Of a stretch of 64,000 nucleotides of DNA, positions 14,955-24,145 are shown one piece after another. The notes beneath the pieces are model-generated. The model saw nothing but the letters and a program-made list of their open reading frames with translations. It was not told the origin of the DNA and searched no databases. Origin of the DNA: TMED14 sp041158165 (GTDB lineage: Bacteria > Bacteroidota > Bacteroidia > Flavobacteriales > Schleiferiaceae); the NCBI GenBank assembly GCA_041158165.1, contig JBEBBW010000003.1:11257-75256 (forward strand), given 5' to 3'. How positions within the stretch are numbered: position 1 is the stretch's first letter; every line of letters starts with the position of its first letter. The position numbers and the translations under genes were made by a program.

Positions 14955-16190
14955 TTACTGAATCATGCCGGCAGCAACCGTGGCTCCGCGCACCGGATCC
15001 ACCAAAATGAAGCCCCCCATCACGCGCTGTTGAGCATACACTTCGGTCGTCGGCGCCTGCGCACAGCGGACCGTTACCTCGGCAATTTGATTGGCCTCCA
15101 GAATGCCCTCTCCCGGCTCGTAGTTCAAGGTTTCGAGGTTCAGTACCCGCTCCACCTCGGCAATCATGGCTTGGCCTTGGCCGCCTTGCGCCCTAAACTC
15201 GTAGCGTACCCCGGGCCGGTGGCCCTTGGCGTCGAGCCAGCAGATCTTCGCCCGAAGCGTCGCCTCGCGCTGGGGCTCCGCGCCGGCAGCCAGCACGCTT
15301 CCGCGCGCCACGTTCACGTCGCGGTCGAGCGTAATCACCACCGATTGCCCGAAGTTCGCGGCAGGCAACGACTCCGAACCCAAGAAAACTCCGTCCACCT
15401 TGGCCTCCAGGCCCTCGGGCCACACCGTGATCGTGTCGCCCACGGCGATGCGTCCGCCCGCAACCCGACCGGCATAGCCCCGAAAGTCGTGGTGCTCGGT
15501 CGTGCGCGGCCGTATCACCGTCTGCACCGGGAAGCGAAACGCGGAGTCCGCCTCAGGAACCGCTGGTTCCAGTGTTTCAAGCAGTTCGAGCAGGGTAGGT
15601 CCGCTGTACCAGTTCATATGGGCCGAACGGTCCACCACGTTGTCGCCAACCAGGGCCGAAAGCGGCACGAAATGCACCTCAGGAAGCCCCGCCGCCGCGC
15701 GCACCGCCTCGTAGTCAGCGCAGACCTTGGTGAACGCGTCTTGGGCGTAGTCTACCAAGTCCATCTTGTTCACGCAGACCACCACCGCCTTGAGGCCCAA
15801 AAGGCCCGCGATGAAGCTGTGGCGGCGCGTCTGCTCCACCACGCCGTGGCGTGCGTCCACCAAAATCAGGGCGGCGTCGGCGGTCGAAGCGCCGGTGACC
15901 ATGTTCCGCGTGTACTGCACGTGGCCCGGCGTGTCGGCCAAAATAAAGTTGCGCTTCGGCGTGGCGAAGTAGCGGTAGGCCACGTCGATGGTAATGCCCT
16001 GCTCGCGCTCGTCCTTGAGCCCGTCGGTCAGCAGGCTGAGGTCGAGCTCTGTTCCACGGCGCTTGCTGCTGGCTGCGACCGCGTCGAGCTGGTCAATGAA
16101 CACCGACTTGCTGTCGTACAGAAGGCGGCCAATGAGGGTAGACTTTCCGTCGTCGACGGAGCCCGCGGTAGTAAATCGCAAAACGTTCAT
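14955..16190 (-). CDS. cysN: Sulfate adenylyltransferase subunit 1, GTPase CysN
   Basis: A 411-residue translation-factor-type GTPase. G1 GSVDDGKSTL (residues 10-19), G3 DTPGHVQY (near 94), G4 NKMD (near 149), followed by two beta-barrel domains. CysN couples GTP hydrolysis to APS formation by CysD. Starting at MNVLRFTTAGS gives the usual length; the start lies two bases after the cysD stop. No C-terminal APS kinase is fused; that activity is the separate cysC gene here. Confidence 0.95.
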   Translation of the reverse strand: MNVLRFTTAGSVDDGKSTLIGRLLYDSKSVFIDQLDAVAASSKRRGTELDLSLLTDGLKDEREQGITIDVAYRYFATPKRNFILADTPGHVQYTRNMVTGASTADAALILVDARHGVVEQTRRHSFIAGLLGLKAVVVCVNKMDLVDYAQDAFTKVCADYEAVRAAAGLPEVHFVPLSALVGDNVVDRSAHMNWYSGPTLLELLETLEPAVPEADSAFRFPVQTVIRPRTTEHHDFRGYAGRVAGGRIAVGDTITVWPEGLEAKVDGVFLGSESLPAANFGQSVVITLDRDVNVARGSVLAAGAEPQREATLRAKICWLDAKGHRPGVRYEFRAQGGQGQAMIAEVERVLNLETLNYEPGEGILEANQIAEVTVRCAQAPTTEVYAQQRVMGGFILVDPVRGATVAAGMIQ

Positions 16191-16192
16191 AA

Positions 16193-17092
16193 TCAGAAAT
16201 AACCTTGTTTCTTGCGCTCTTCCATCGAAGATTCGCTGCGCTTGTCGTCTTCGCGGTTGCCGCGCTCGGTTTGGCGCAGGGTTTCGACCTCGGCGATGAT
16301 TTGGTCGAGGGTAACGGCCTCGGACTCGATTCCGCCGGTGATGGTGATGTCGCCGAGGGTGCGGAACCGGACCATTTTTTCCACCGGAACCTCGGTGGGC
16401 CGCAGCGTGATAAACTCCGAAACGGGGAGCCAGGAATTGCTGCGCCAAATGACCTGGCGCGGGGCGGCAAAGTACAGCGACGGAAGCTCAATGCCCTCGC
16501 GGCGGATGTAGTGCCACACGTTCATTTCGGTCCAGTTGCTGATCGGGAATACCCTAAAGTGCTCGCCCGGCTGCTTCGCGCCGTTGAACAGATTCCACAG
16601 TTCGGGACGCTGGTTCTTGGGGTCCCACTGGCCAAACGCGTCGCGGTGGCTGAAAAAGCGCTCCTTGGCTCGGGCCTTTTCTTCGTCGCGCCGGCCGCCG
16701 CCGAGCAGGCAATCAAGCCCTTCGCGCTCAATCGTTTCAAGCAGGGTAACCGACTGTATTCGGTTGCGGTTGCCGAGCGGACCCTGTTCCTCTTGGGCGG
16801 TTCCACGGTCAATGGACTCTTGGACGCTGCCCACAATCAGCTCGGCACCGAGCGACGCGGCGTAGCGGTCGCGGAACTCCATAGTCTCGGGAAAGTTGTG
16901 GCCGGTATCCACGTGCACCAGGGCAAAGGGAATTCCGGCGGGCGCAAACGCCTTGCGGACCAAGTGGCTGACCACAATGGAGTCCTTACCGCCGCTGAAC
17001 AGAATGGCCGGGCGCTCAAATTGGGCGTAGGCCTCGCGAATGACGTAGATGGCTTCGGCCTCGAGTTCGTCGAGGAAGCTGGGATGGTTCAT
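16193..17092 (-). CDS. cysD: Sulfate adenylyltransferase subunit 2, CysD
   Basis: A 299-residue PP-loop enzyme (SGGKDSIVVSHL near residues 34-45) with the CysD markers FPETMEFRDRYA, GGGRRDEEKARAKERFFSHRD and SNWTEMNVWHYI. It forms adenosine 5'-phosphosulfate from ATP and sulfate together with CysN. The length is that of the family. Six bases separate it from cysC upstream. Confidence 0.96.
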   Translation of the reverse strand: MNHPSFLDELEAEAIYVIREAYAQFERPAILFSGGKDSIVVSHLVRKAFAPAGIPFALVHVDTGHNFPETMEFRDRYAASLGAELIVGSVQESIDRGTAQEEQGPLGNRNRIQSVTLLETIEREGLDCLLGGGRRDEEKARAKERFFSHRDAFGQWDPKNQRPELWNLFNGAKQPGEHFRVFPISNWTEMNVWHYIRREGIELPSLYFAAPRQVIWRSNSWLPVSEFITLRPTEVPVEKMVRFRTLGDITITGGIESEAVTLDQIIAEVETLRQTERGNREDDKRSESSMEERKKQGYF

Positions 17093-17098
17093 AAATGC

Positions 17099-17704
17099 TT
17101 ACAAACGGGTATTAAACGTTTTAAACCAGTCGGCCACGCGGGCGGTGCTGGTTTCGAGGGATTCCGCGCCGCTGGCAACGGTGAGTTCGGGGGCAAGTGG
17201 CGCCTCGTAGGGTGAATTTACTCCGGTGAAGTCCGCAATAAGGCCAGCCTGAGCCTTGGCATACAGGCCTTTGACATCGCGCGCGGCACACACGTCGAGC
17301 GGGCAGTCCACGTAAATTTCGGCAAAGCGTTCCGGGCCCACCACGGCGCGCGCGCGGTCGCGGTCACTGCGAAACGGACTCACAAAGGCCGTGAGGACCA
17401 CGAGGCCGGCATCGGCCATGAGCTTGGCAACTTCGGCCACACGGCGAAGGTTTTCGTGTCGGTCTTCGGCGCTGAACCCGAGGTCGCCACAAAGACCGTG
17501 GCGCACGTTGTCGCCGTCGAGTAGGATAGTTTTGACGCCCTGACGGTGAAGCGCCGCGTCGAGCGCGTTCGCCAGCGTGCTCTTGCCGCTGCCGCTTAAG
17601 CCGGTAAACCAAAGGACGCATCCGCGCTGGCCCATGAGCTGGGCGCGGTCTGCGGCGCTGACACTAAGCGCCTGAGCGACGACGTTGGGAGAGTGCTGTG
17701 CCAT
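17099..17704 (-). CDS. cysC: Adenylylsulfate kinase CysC
   Basis: A 201-residue P-loop kinase: Walker A GLSGSGKS near residue 36, LDGDNVRHGLCGDLGFS near 62, and FVSPFRSDRDRAR near 108 are the diagnostic APS-kinase motifs. It phosphorylates APS to PAPS. Its ATG overlaps the transporter stop by one base (TAATG). A PAPS-forming enzyme here means the pathway can feed sulfotransferases as well as PAPS reductase. Confidence 0.95.
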   Translation of the reverse strand: MAQHSPNVVAQALSVSAADRAQLMGQRGCVLWFTGLSGSGKSTLANALDAALHRQGVKTILLDGDNVRHGLCGDLGFSAEDRHENLRRVAEVAKLMADAGLVVLTAFVSPFRSDRDRARAVVGPERFAEIYVDCPLDVCAARDVKGLYAKAQAGLIADFTGVNSPYEAPLAPELTVASGAESLETSTARVADWFKTFNTRL

Positions 17705-19437
17705 TACATTAAACCGAGTAACCAACAAAAAACGATGGAGAAGTAAACCAGGGTGAGTCCGCCCCCTAAACGCAAAAAGTCGCGGGCGTCGTAGCCGCCA
17801 GGGCCCATCACCATGAGGTTGGTGGCGTAGCCCGCCGGAGTCAAAAAGGCCGCACTGGCCCCAAATGCCAAAGCCAGAAACGCCGGGGTCGCGGGCAGGA
17901 ATCCGCCCTGAACCGCAGCAAACGCCAGCGGAAACATTAGCACTACGGCCGCGACGTTGGTGACGAAATTGGTCAGCACGGTGGTAAGCAGCAGGAGGCT
18001 GAACAACCACACGGCGGGGCTGCTGCCCTCGAGCCAGGGGAGGACCGCGTTCAGGGCCTGCTCGGCGGCCCCGCTGGATTGCAGCGCTCCCGACAAGGCC
18101 AGGGCCGACGAAAGCATTAAAATCAACTCTGGGTCGAGTCCGCGCCGAACGTCGCCCCAACTGAGCCACTTCAGTCCGCCGAGCACGACCAGCCAAAGGC
18201 ACAATGCGGCGAGCAGCGAGAGCTGGCCAGCCACGGTGAGGCCCACGGCGAGCGCGAGGCTGCCCCAGGCGGTTAGGGAAGCGCTTCGGCTCGCCGGGCG
18301 GGGTGCCGCCGTTTCGCTAAGCACATAAAGCAGCCGGGTTTCTTGGGCGCGCTCCTTAAACCGGGGGCCGGCCACGAGAATGAGCAAGTCGCCACCCTGC
18401 AGGGCGATGTCGCCGATGCGGCCGCGCATGCGCTCTCCGTGGCGGTGCACTCCGATGATGGCGGCGTCAAGGCGCTGCCGAAATTGGGACTCCCGAACCC
18501 GGACCCCCTCAAGGCCACTTCCCGGGGGGACCATGGCCTCGACCAAGGGTGCTTCGTGGGCTTGCTCGGTCACCTTTGCTTGGGGTAGCGCCAAGCCGGT
18601 TCGGCTGCGCAGAAGCTCGTCTACGTGGGCCAGTTCGCCGGCAAAAAAGAGCCGATCGCCCTCGTGGAGCATTTCGCTGGGTGCGACGGGGGCGATAAGC
18701 TGGTCTCCGCGCTGAATTTCGACGAGGTAGAGCCCCATTAGCTGGCGGAACCCTGCGCGCTCCACGGATTGGCCCACTTCGGGCGCGCCGGGGCGCAGCC
18801 TAGTTTCGACGGTGTAGGGGCGGGAGGCGTCGCCGTCGCGGGCGGCAAGGGCCCGTGCGCCAAAAAGGCGGTGTCCGCCCCACGCGAGGAACAGTCCGCC
18901 CACGAGCAGCACGCTAAGTCCCGGAACGAGGTAGTCCGCGGTTTGGAGTTCCGCCATTCCTGATTCGCGCAGCAATCCGTTGAGGACGAGGTTGGTCGAA
19001 GTTCCGATCACGGTAACCACGCCGCCCAGCGTGGCCGCGAACGCCATCGGCATCAGCACCACCGCCGGATTAAGTCCGTGGCGCGGAGCCCAACGCCGAA
19101 GGGGCGCCATCAGCAAGGCAACCACGGCGGTATTGTTCATGAAGGTCGAAATCACACCCGTGCCGAGCAGCAGCTTGACCCGCGAGGCATAAGACCCCGA
19201 CTTGGGCATCAGCGATTCAAGGCGAAACCGAGATTCGATCGCCGCCGCCGCAATCAAGAGCACCCAGAGCACCAAAAGACTGGGGTTGGTCGCTGCTTCA
19301 AGCCACGCTTCAGGCGGCAACTGGCCAAGGACCACGAGGGCCGCTGCGCCGCCAACAAAGGCCCACGAGGCCCTCAATCGAAGGAGCAAGGCCGCCACCA
19401 CCGCGAGGTAAATTCCGCCAACTAAAACTGGATTCAC
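17704..19437 (-). CDS. SLC13-family permease with TrkA-C domains, probable sulfate importer
   Basis: A 577-residue protein with about ten hydrophobic segments. The two SLC13 signature loops are visible (FMNNTAVVALLMAPL near 96; NFVTNVAAVVLMFP near 488). A central soluble part (about 200-380) carries two RCK-C/TrkA-C domains. Members next to cysCDN are generally sulfate permeases. It starts at GTG 19437, five bases after a TAGCTTTG box, and heads the operon permease-cysC-cysD-cysN. The substrate is inferred from context. Confidence 0.87.
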   Translation of the reverse strand: MNPVLVGGIYLAVVAALLLRLRASWAFVGGAAALVVLGQLPPEAWLEAATNPSLLVLWVLLIAAAAIESRFRLESLMPKSGSYASRVKLLLGTGVISTFMNNTAVVALLMAPLRRWAPRHGLNPAVVLMPMAFAATLGGVVTVIGTSTNLVLNGLLRESGMAELQTADYLVPGLSVLLVGGLFLAWGGHRLFGARALAARDGDASRPYTVETRLRPGAPEVGQSVERAGFRQLMGLYLVEIQRGDQLIAPVAPSEMLHEGDRLFFAGELAHVDELLRSRTGLALPQAKVTEQAHEAPLVEAMVPPGSGLEGVRVRESQFRQRLDAAIIGVHRHGERMRGRIGDIALQGGDLLILVAGPRFKERAQETRLLYVLSETAAPRPASRSASLTAWGSLALAVGLTVAGQLSLLAALCLWLVVLGGLKWLSWGDVRRGLDPELILMLSSALALSGALQSSGAAEQALNAVLPWLEGSSPAVWLFSLLLLTTVLTNFVTNVAAVVLMFPLAFAAVQGGFLPATPAFLALAFGASAAFLTPAGYATNLMVMGPGGYDARDFLRLGGGLTLVYFSIVFCWLLGLM

Positions 19438-19442
19438 GGAGG

Positions 19443-19450
19443 CAAAGCTA
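19443..19450 (-). promoter_or_regulatory. -7 box (TAGCTTTG) of the sulfate operon
   Basis: Perfect TAnnTTTG match on the minus strand, five bases before the GTG start at 19437. A -33 TTG at the right distance is not obvious. Confidence 0.5.
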
Positions 19451-19526
19451 CATAATTCCGATTAAATTAGTGGGAGTTTGTTGGGCACATCGTGCGCCGG
19501 GCTGTGGGCCCCTCAGCCACAATCGC

Positions 19527-19534
19527 TATTTTCG
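19527..19534 (+). promoter_or_regulatory. -7 box (TATTTTCG) of the ArnT-like gene
   Basis: TATTTTCG, then cccc, then the ATG at 19539: a four-base gap. Confidence 0.45.
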
Positions 19535-19538
19535 CCCC

Positions 19539-21026
19539 ATGCAACGACTTAAACTTCCGGTACTTTTTGTGGTCGCCTTCGGCCTCGTGTACGCGTTCAT
19601 CTTTGATTCCAAGCTCGACATGGGTGGGGACAACGCCGGCTACTATATCCTCGGGCAAGCGCTGCTCCAAGGCGAGGGCTACACCAACATTCACCTACCC
19701 GGAACGCCCCCAGCAAGTCACTTTCCTCCTGGCTACCCCGCGCTGCTCGCCGTGGCGATGCTCTTCGGCAAGAGCTTTACGTGGCTGAAAGTTGTCAATG
19801 GAATTCTATTGGGTGCGGGGCTTTGGTGGTTCCGCACGATCGCCGAAAAAGCAACCGGGTCGGCCTCGCTGGCCTGGGTTGCCGTTATCCTCGTCGGCTT
19901 GAACAGCCACCTTCTGCGCTCCAGCACCATTATGATGAGCGAAATTCCCTACACCGCCGCCTCGATGCTGGCGCTGTGGACGCTGCTCCGCTGGGATCCC
20001 GATTCCAAGCCGTTTTACCGGTCCTATGACTTTTGGCTCGTCGTCGTACTCGCTTCGGCCGCCTTTTACATTCGCACCGCCGGCATCGCGTTGGGCGCGG
20101 GCATCGGACTCTACCTGCTGCTCGAGCGCCGCTGGGCGGCCGCGTTCACCTTTGGCGGAGCGTTTTTTGCCCTCTACGCACCCTGGGTGCTGCGCGGCAA
20201 ATCTGTGGATGCAGGCTCAGCCTACGTGGATCAGCTCCTTTCGGTCAATCCCTACCGTCCCGAGGAGGGGCGCGTTGACCTGAGCGGACTTTGGGACCGA
20301 ATCACCGAAAATGCTGGTCGCTACTTGGGCCAAGAGCTGCCCAACAGCATGATTCCGTCGCTCACCGTCGACTACAACCCCGACGCGCCGGTCACCCATA
20401 CCTTCATTGGCCTCCTGCTGTTGGCCTTGGTGGCCTACGGAATTGCCCGCTTGCCCAAACTTCGGTGGCTGGTCGCAGGCTACGTGCTCGCCTCGTTTGC
20501 CATTTTTATGGTGTGGCCAAGTGTGTGGTACGGAGTCCGGTTCATCCAGCCGCTTGTTCCGGTCCTCGTGCTTAGTGCCTTGTACGGAGCATGGGAGCTC
20601 CTTCGCCGCGCCGTTCCGGCTGGGAATCCCTGGTGGTTTGCCGGCCTCGCAATTCTGCTGATCGCCCCGGTCCGCGCCCTCCGCGACGAAGCGAAGCTCG
20701 ACTACCCGATGCCCTACCAGAATTACTTTCGGTTGGGTGAGTTCGCCAAAGCGAATGTGCCGGCCGACGCCCAGTTTGCCACGACGAAACCCGCACTTTG
20801 GTACCTTTTTGCGGAACGCAAGGCCACGCGCATCCCGACAGAAGCAGATCCCGCGCAGTTCATGCTGCGCCTGAAGGAAGAAGGACTCAACTACGTCGTC
20901 GTCGACCAGCTTGGCTACGGGTCGGTGGGCCGCTACTTCGTGCCCGCGTACCAGGCCTACCCCGAGCGCTTTGAGCTCGTGGCCCAGCTACCGAACCCAG
21001 ATACCTACATCTTCAAGGTTAAGTAA
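19539..21026 (+). CDS. ArnT/PMT-like membrane glycosyltransferase (GT-C fold)
   Basis: A 495-residue protein with about eleven hydrophobic segments and a C-terminal soluble part of ~90 residues. The first loop after helix 1 carries an acidic motif (DMGGDNAGYYILGQAL) like the catalytic Asp region of GT-C transferases, and helices follow in the ArnT/GT39 pattern. It would transfer a sugar from a polyprenyl-phosphate donor to lipid or protein. Starting at MQRLKLPVLF places helix 1 at the N-terminus. The donor and acceptor cannot be told. It converges on the M43 protease gene. Confidence 0.75.
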   Translation: MQRLKLPVLFVVAFGLVYAFIFDSKLDMGGDNAGYYILGQALLQGEGYTNIHLPGTPPASHFPPGYPALLAVAMLFGKSFTWLKVVNGILLGAGLWWFRTIAEKATGSASLAWVAVILVGLNSHLLRSSTIMMSEIPYTAASMLALWTLLRWDPDSKPFYRSYDFWLVVVLASAAFYIRTAGIALGAGIGLYLLLERRWAAAFTFGGAFFALYAPWVLRGKSVDAGSAYVDQLLSVNPYRPEEGRVDLSGLWDRITENAGRYLGQELPNSMIPSLTVDYNPDAPVTHTFIGLLLLALVAYGIARLPKLRWLVAGYVLASFAIFMVWPSVWYGVRFIQPLVPVLVLSALYGAWELLRRAVPAGNPWWFAGLAILLIAPVRALRDEAKLDYPMPYQNYFRLGEFAKANVPADAQFATTKPALWYLFAERKATRIPTEADPAQFMLRLKEEGLNYVVVDQLGYGSVGRYFVPAYQAYPERFELVAQLPNPDTYIFKVK

Positions 21027-21053
21027 CGGGAGAACGGTTCGCACCGCCGTGAC

Positions 21054-23087
21054 TTAAAGCACGCACCAGCGCAGCGAACCAGCGGCGGTGTGGACCACAT
21101 AGGTTCCGGCTGGCAGCGACGGGAGGCTCACAGCCTCCCCATTGCTTTTGCCGGCCCACAGCACGCGCCCACTCAAGTCGACGACCTGCACCGCGCCTTC
21201 AGCGCCAACCAGAACTGCGTCCGAAGACGACGGGTTGGGCTGCACCCACATCTGCGGGGCAACCAGCTCGCCCTCATCCAGCGTGGTGCTGAGCTGCACG
21301 TCGTCGAGGTACAAATTGTTGCCGCCGCCTGAGGCCAGTGCAAACTTCACCATGAGCGTGCCCGCATTGGCCAAGCCGAGCGAGGCGAGGTTCACGCTGG
21401 TGTACTTCCAGTCGGCCGCAACCGGCACATAGGGCGTGGTGACCACGGCGCTGGTTCCGAGCTGAAACGCCGGAATGATGCGTACCAGCTGCCACGTCGC
21501 CCCGCAGTCGGTGCTCACCGAAACCTTGAGCATGTCGTTGTTGTTGCTGGCCCTCCGCGCGAACGCATGGGCAAACCGCAAGTTCAAGGTGCCGGTGTTG
21601 GGGTAGGCAATGGGTCCGCCAATAAGCGAACTGACTTCGCCGCCGGCGCCCAGTTTGAAGTTTTGGAACACGTAGCTCGCAACGCCCTGCTTCGATGCCG
21701 CGGTCGTGCGGCGCCAGTAGCTGCTGTCGGCCATGCTCAGGGTGGTCCAGGCTGCGTTGGGCAATTCATCTTCCATCGTGGCGATGAACCAAGGGCTGTA
21801 GCTCGTGCCCGCCGCAGGCCGCACCGTCACCGCGAGCGGCTTGCTCATCGTGTTGGAACCGTTGCTGGCCTGAATCGTCAGGGTAACGGTGTAGCGCCCG
21901 GGCGTCGTCATCGGCAGGCTTGGATTTTGGGTAGTCACGTGGTGGACCACTTGATTGGTCGCGGTAAGCACGTTCCAGTGGTAAATCGGCGACCCGAGGT
22001 ACTGCGAACGGTCGATAAAACTCAGCGACTCGCCCGTGCACAGCAACGGGTCGGCAACCTCAAAATTGGCAACGGGGCTGCAATTCAGAGTACCGGTCAC
22101 GCCGGTCGCGAGCAAGTTAGCCGGGGTGGCGAGGCTTCCGCGGAGGTTTAGGGCGGTTAGCACCGCCTTCGCCCGAGCCTTTTGGTCGAGCGTAAACGTG
22201 TTCATGCACTGGTCGTCGGTGTAGTCCATGTAGTTCTCGATCATGTCGAGCTGGTCGGGCACGTCGACCGTGCAGGTATTTTGGGTTGCATTGCAACCAG
22301 AGCTCGAGGACGCGACCGGAGGCGTGTCGGCGCACTGGTCGCCAAAACTGCATCCGCCTTGGAACGTGTGGTACAGATTGAGGTAGTGCCCCACCTCGTG
22401 GGTCAGGGTGCGGTTGCGCGTTCCCGCCGCAGTGCCCACATTGCCAAGGCGGTCGTGGCGAATCACAATCCCGTCTTGGGCCGCGGGAATACCGTTGTAG
22501 GGAAACGCCGAATAGCCCAGTACCAGCGTGCCTGCAGGGGTGCCCGACAGCTCAATGTTGCGCACCACCCAAATATTCAGGTACTTGGTGTTGGGCCAGC
22601 CGATTTCGGTCTTAATGCTGTTGCCGGCTGCGAGGGTGCTGCGGCTCCACTTTCGGTTGATGCCGCTTGTGCATTCGCCGTTCGGTCCCACCTTGGCAAG
22701 TACAAACTCCACTTCCATGTCGGCCGCGACGCTCTTAAACGGAGCCCTTAAGTTGGCCGTGTCGGGGTTCAATCGCCGCATGTCTTGATTCAAAATGTTC
22801 AGTGCGGACTGGATCTGGGCATCGGTGATGTTGTCGCTTTGGTCGTAGTACATCACGTGAAACACCACAGGAATTTGGTGGACGACCGATTCGGTTCCGG
22901 ACTGCGCACGCTGTACCTGGATCAGTCGCTGAATTTGGGCCTCGGTTTCGGCGCGCAGTACTTCGCGCTGCGGCTCCTGAGCGACTTCGTGAGCGTAGAC
23001 TTCGTCGCTGGCGCAGCGCTGAATGACTTGGCTATGAGCCGTTAGGCTGAAAAAAATCGAGGCGAAAAACAAGGCTAGAGTGCGCAT
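21054..23087 (-). CDS. M43 (pappalysin) family metalloprotease with T9SS sorting domain
   Basis: A 677-residue exported protein. Signal peptide MRTLALFFASIFFSLTAHSQ; catalytic domain to about residue 320 with the extended zinc site HEVGHYLNLYH (residues 230-240) and a Met-turn region with ENYMDYTDDQC; a PKD-like domain near 340-430; a MAM/jelly-roll-like segment; a C-terminal type A sorting domain (WVQPNPSSS, VQVVDLSGRVLW, LPAGTYVVH). It should be secreted by the T9SS and digest proteins outside the cell. An upstream ATG at 23195 would add 36 residues before the signal peptide and was rejected. Confidence 0.93.
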   Translation of the reverse strand: MRTLALFFASIFFSLTAHSQVIQRCASDEVYAHEVAQEPQREVLRAETEAQIQRLIQVQRAQSGTESVVHQIPVVFHVMYYDQSDNITDAQIQSALNILNQDMRRLNPDTANLRAPFKSVAADMEVEFVLAKVGPNGECTSGINRKWSRSTLAAGNSIKTEIGWPNTKYLNIWVVRNIELSGTPAGTLVLGYSAFPYNGIPAAQDGIVIRHDRLGNVGTAAGTRNRTLTHEVGHYLNLYHTFQGGCSFGDQCADTPPVASSSSGCNATQNTCTVDVPDQLDMIENYMDYTDDQCMNTFTLDQKARAKAVLTALNLRGSLATPANLLATGVTGTLNCSPVANFEVADPLLCTGESLSFIDRSQYLGSPIYHWNVLTATNQVVHHVTTQNPSLPMTTPGRYTVTLTIQASNGSNTMSKPLAVTVRPAAGTSYSPWFIATMEDELPNAAWTTLSMADSSYWRRTTAASKQGVASYVFQNFKLGAGGEVSSLIGGPIAYPNTGTLNLRFAHAFARRASNNNDMLKVSVSTDCGATWQLVRIIPAFQLGTSAVVTTPYVPVAADWKYTSVNLASLGLANAGTLMVKFALASGGGNNLYLDDVQLSTTLDEGELVAPQMWVQPNPSSSDAVLVGAEGAVQVVDLSGRVLWAGKSNGEAVSLPSLPAGTYVVHTAAGSLRWCVL

Positions 23088-23178
23088 AAAACCTAGGATT
23101 GAAGACAAAAATTCAAGTTCGTGAAGATACGCGTGCAAGTTCTGCGCCGAAAATCTTTGTGCTTCAAAGTATTCTCCG

Positions 23179-23186
23179 TATCTTCG
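23179..23186 (+). promoter_or_regulatory. -7 box (TATCTTCG) of rplM-rpsI
   Basis: TATCTTCG stands 23 bases before the GTG of rplM. The identical octamer stands before pyrH (25839-25846). The final TCG instead of TTG may be a variant shared by translation-linked genes. Confidence 0.45.
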
Positions 23187-23209
23187 CAGCCCCAAAAAAG
23201 TATAGCATC

Positions 23210-23647
23210 GTGGATTCGCTCAGCTACAAAACGATTTCGGCCACTAAGGCCACCGCAGGAAAAACCTGGGTCGTGGTTGACGCCAAGGGTCAAACCCTCG
23301 GCCGCCTGGCTTCTAATGTTGCCTTCCGCCTACGCGGTAAGCACAAGCCCAACTACACCCCTCACGTAGATTGCGGTGACAACGTCATCATCATCAACGC
23401 CGCAGAGGTGGCACTGTCGGGCACGAAAATGCACGAGAAGCAGTACATCCGCTACACCGGCTACCCCGGCGGTCAGCGCTTCAGCACGCCTGCTGAGGAG
23501 CTAGCCAAGCACCCGACCCGCATCGTGGAGAAGGCCGTTCGCGGTATGCTTCCCAAGACGCGCCTTGGGGCGGAACTCTTCCGCAACCTCCACGTGTACG
23601 CCGGCGCCGAGCACGGCCACGAAGCCCAACAGCCGGTTCAAATCTAA
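23210..23647 (+). CDS. rplM: 50S ribosomal protein L13
   Basis: A 145-residue protein. The Bacteroidota N-terminus DSLSYKTISATKATAGKTWVVVDA leads into the L13 core (GRLASNVAFRLRGKHKP, NVIIINAAEV, AVRGMLPKTRLG). The start is GTG at 23210, since the relatives begin with M-D-S-L-S; an ATG at 23099 would add 37 unrelated residues and cover the promoter. It binds 23S rRNA early in 50S assembly. rpsI follows 12 bases later, the usual operon. Confidence 0.96.
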   Translation: MDSLSYKTISATKATAGKTWVVVDAKGQTLGRLASNVAFRLRGKHKPNYTPHVDCGDNVIIINAAEVALSGTKMHEKQYIRYTGYPGGQRFSTPAEELAKHPTRIVEKAVRGMLPKTRLGAELFRNLHVYAGAEHGHEAQQPVQI

Positions 23648-23659
23648 TAGTACTCAAAG

Positions 23660-24046
23660 ATGTCTACGACCCACGCAATCGGACGCCGCAAGACCTCAGT
23701 TGCCCGTGTATACGTCAAGCCGGGCAAAGGGGTGATCACCATCAACAAGCGCGAGCTGACCAACTACTTTTCAACTGGTACCCTCCAGTACAAAGTGCGC
23801 CAGCCGCTGTCGATGACCGAAAACCTCAGCAACTACGACGTAACCGTTAACGTAGAAGGCGGTGGCATCACCGGCCAAGCTGAAGCAATTCGCCTCGGCC
23901 TGTCGCGCGCCCTCTGCGAAATCAATCCGGAATTCCGCGCTACTTTGAAGCCGGAAGGACTGATGACCCGCGACCCGCGCATGGTAGAACGCAAGAAGTT
24001 CGGCCAGAAGAAAGCGCGCAAGCGTTTCCAATTCTCGAAGCGTTAA
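23660..24046 (+). CDS. rpsI: 30S ribosomal protein S9
   Basis: A 128-residue protein beginning MSTTHAIGRRKTSVARVY, with the S9 signature GGGITGQAEAIRLGLSRAL and the basic C-terminal tail ending FQFSKR, which reaches into the P site. It is cotranscribed with rplM. Confidence 0.98.
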   Translation: MSTTHAIGRRKTSVARVYVKPGKGVITINKRELTNYFSTGTLQYKVRQPLSMTENLSNYDVTVNVEGGGITGQAEAIRLGLSRALCEINPEFRATLKPEGLMTRDPRMVERKKFGQKKARKRFQFSKR

Positions 24047-24076
24047 TCGCGCACCGAGTATTGGGTTTAGTATCCA

Positions 24077-24118
24077 AACGGTCAAGATCGCTCTGGCGCT
24101 ACTTGGCCGTTGCCTTTT
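24077..24118 (+). terminator. Hairpin and T-run between rpsI and rpsB
   Basis: Stem aacggtcaag (24077-24086) with cttggccgtt (24102-24111), ten pairs including one G-T, an inner cgc/gcg pair set in the 15-base loop, then gccttttta. It can end the rplM-rpsI transcript or act as an attenuator for rpsB-tsf, whose ATG follows 34 bases later. Confidence 0.65.
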
Positions 24119-24145
24119 TAGCGAACGTAAACCCCCATCAACCTC

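Noticed and set aside
14928..17215. Long open frames on the plus strand opposite cysN and cysD (424 and 336 codons)
   Set aside because: They are antisense to unmistakable genes, rich in Arg, His, Gly and Val as expected from the complement of GC-rich codons, and show no motif or promoter.
23099..23209. N-terminal extension of L13 from the ATG at 23099
   Set aside because: The extra 37 residues do not resemble L13 and would include the TATCTTCG promoter box; the GTG at 23210 matches the family start.
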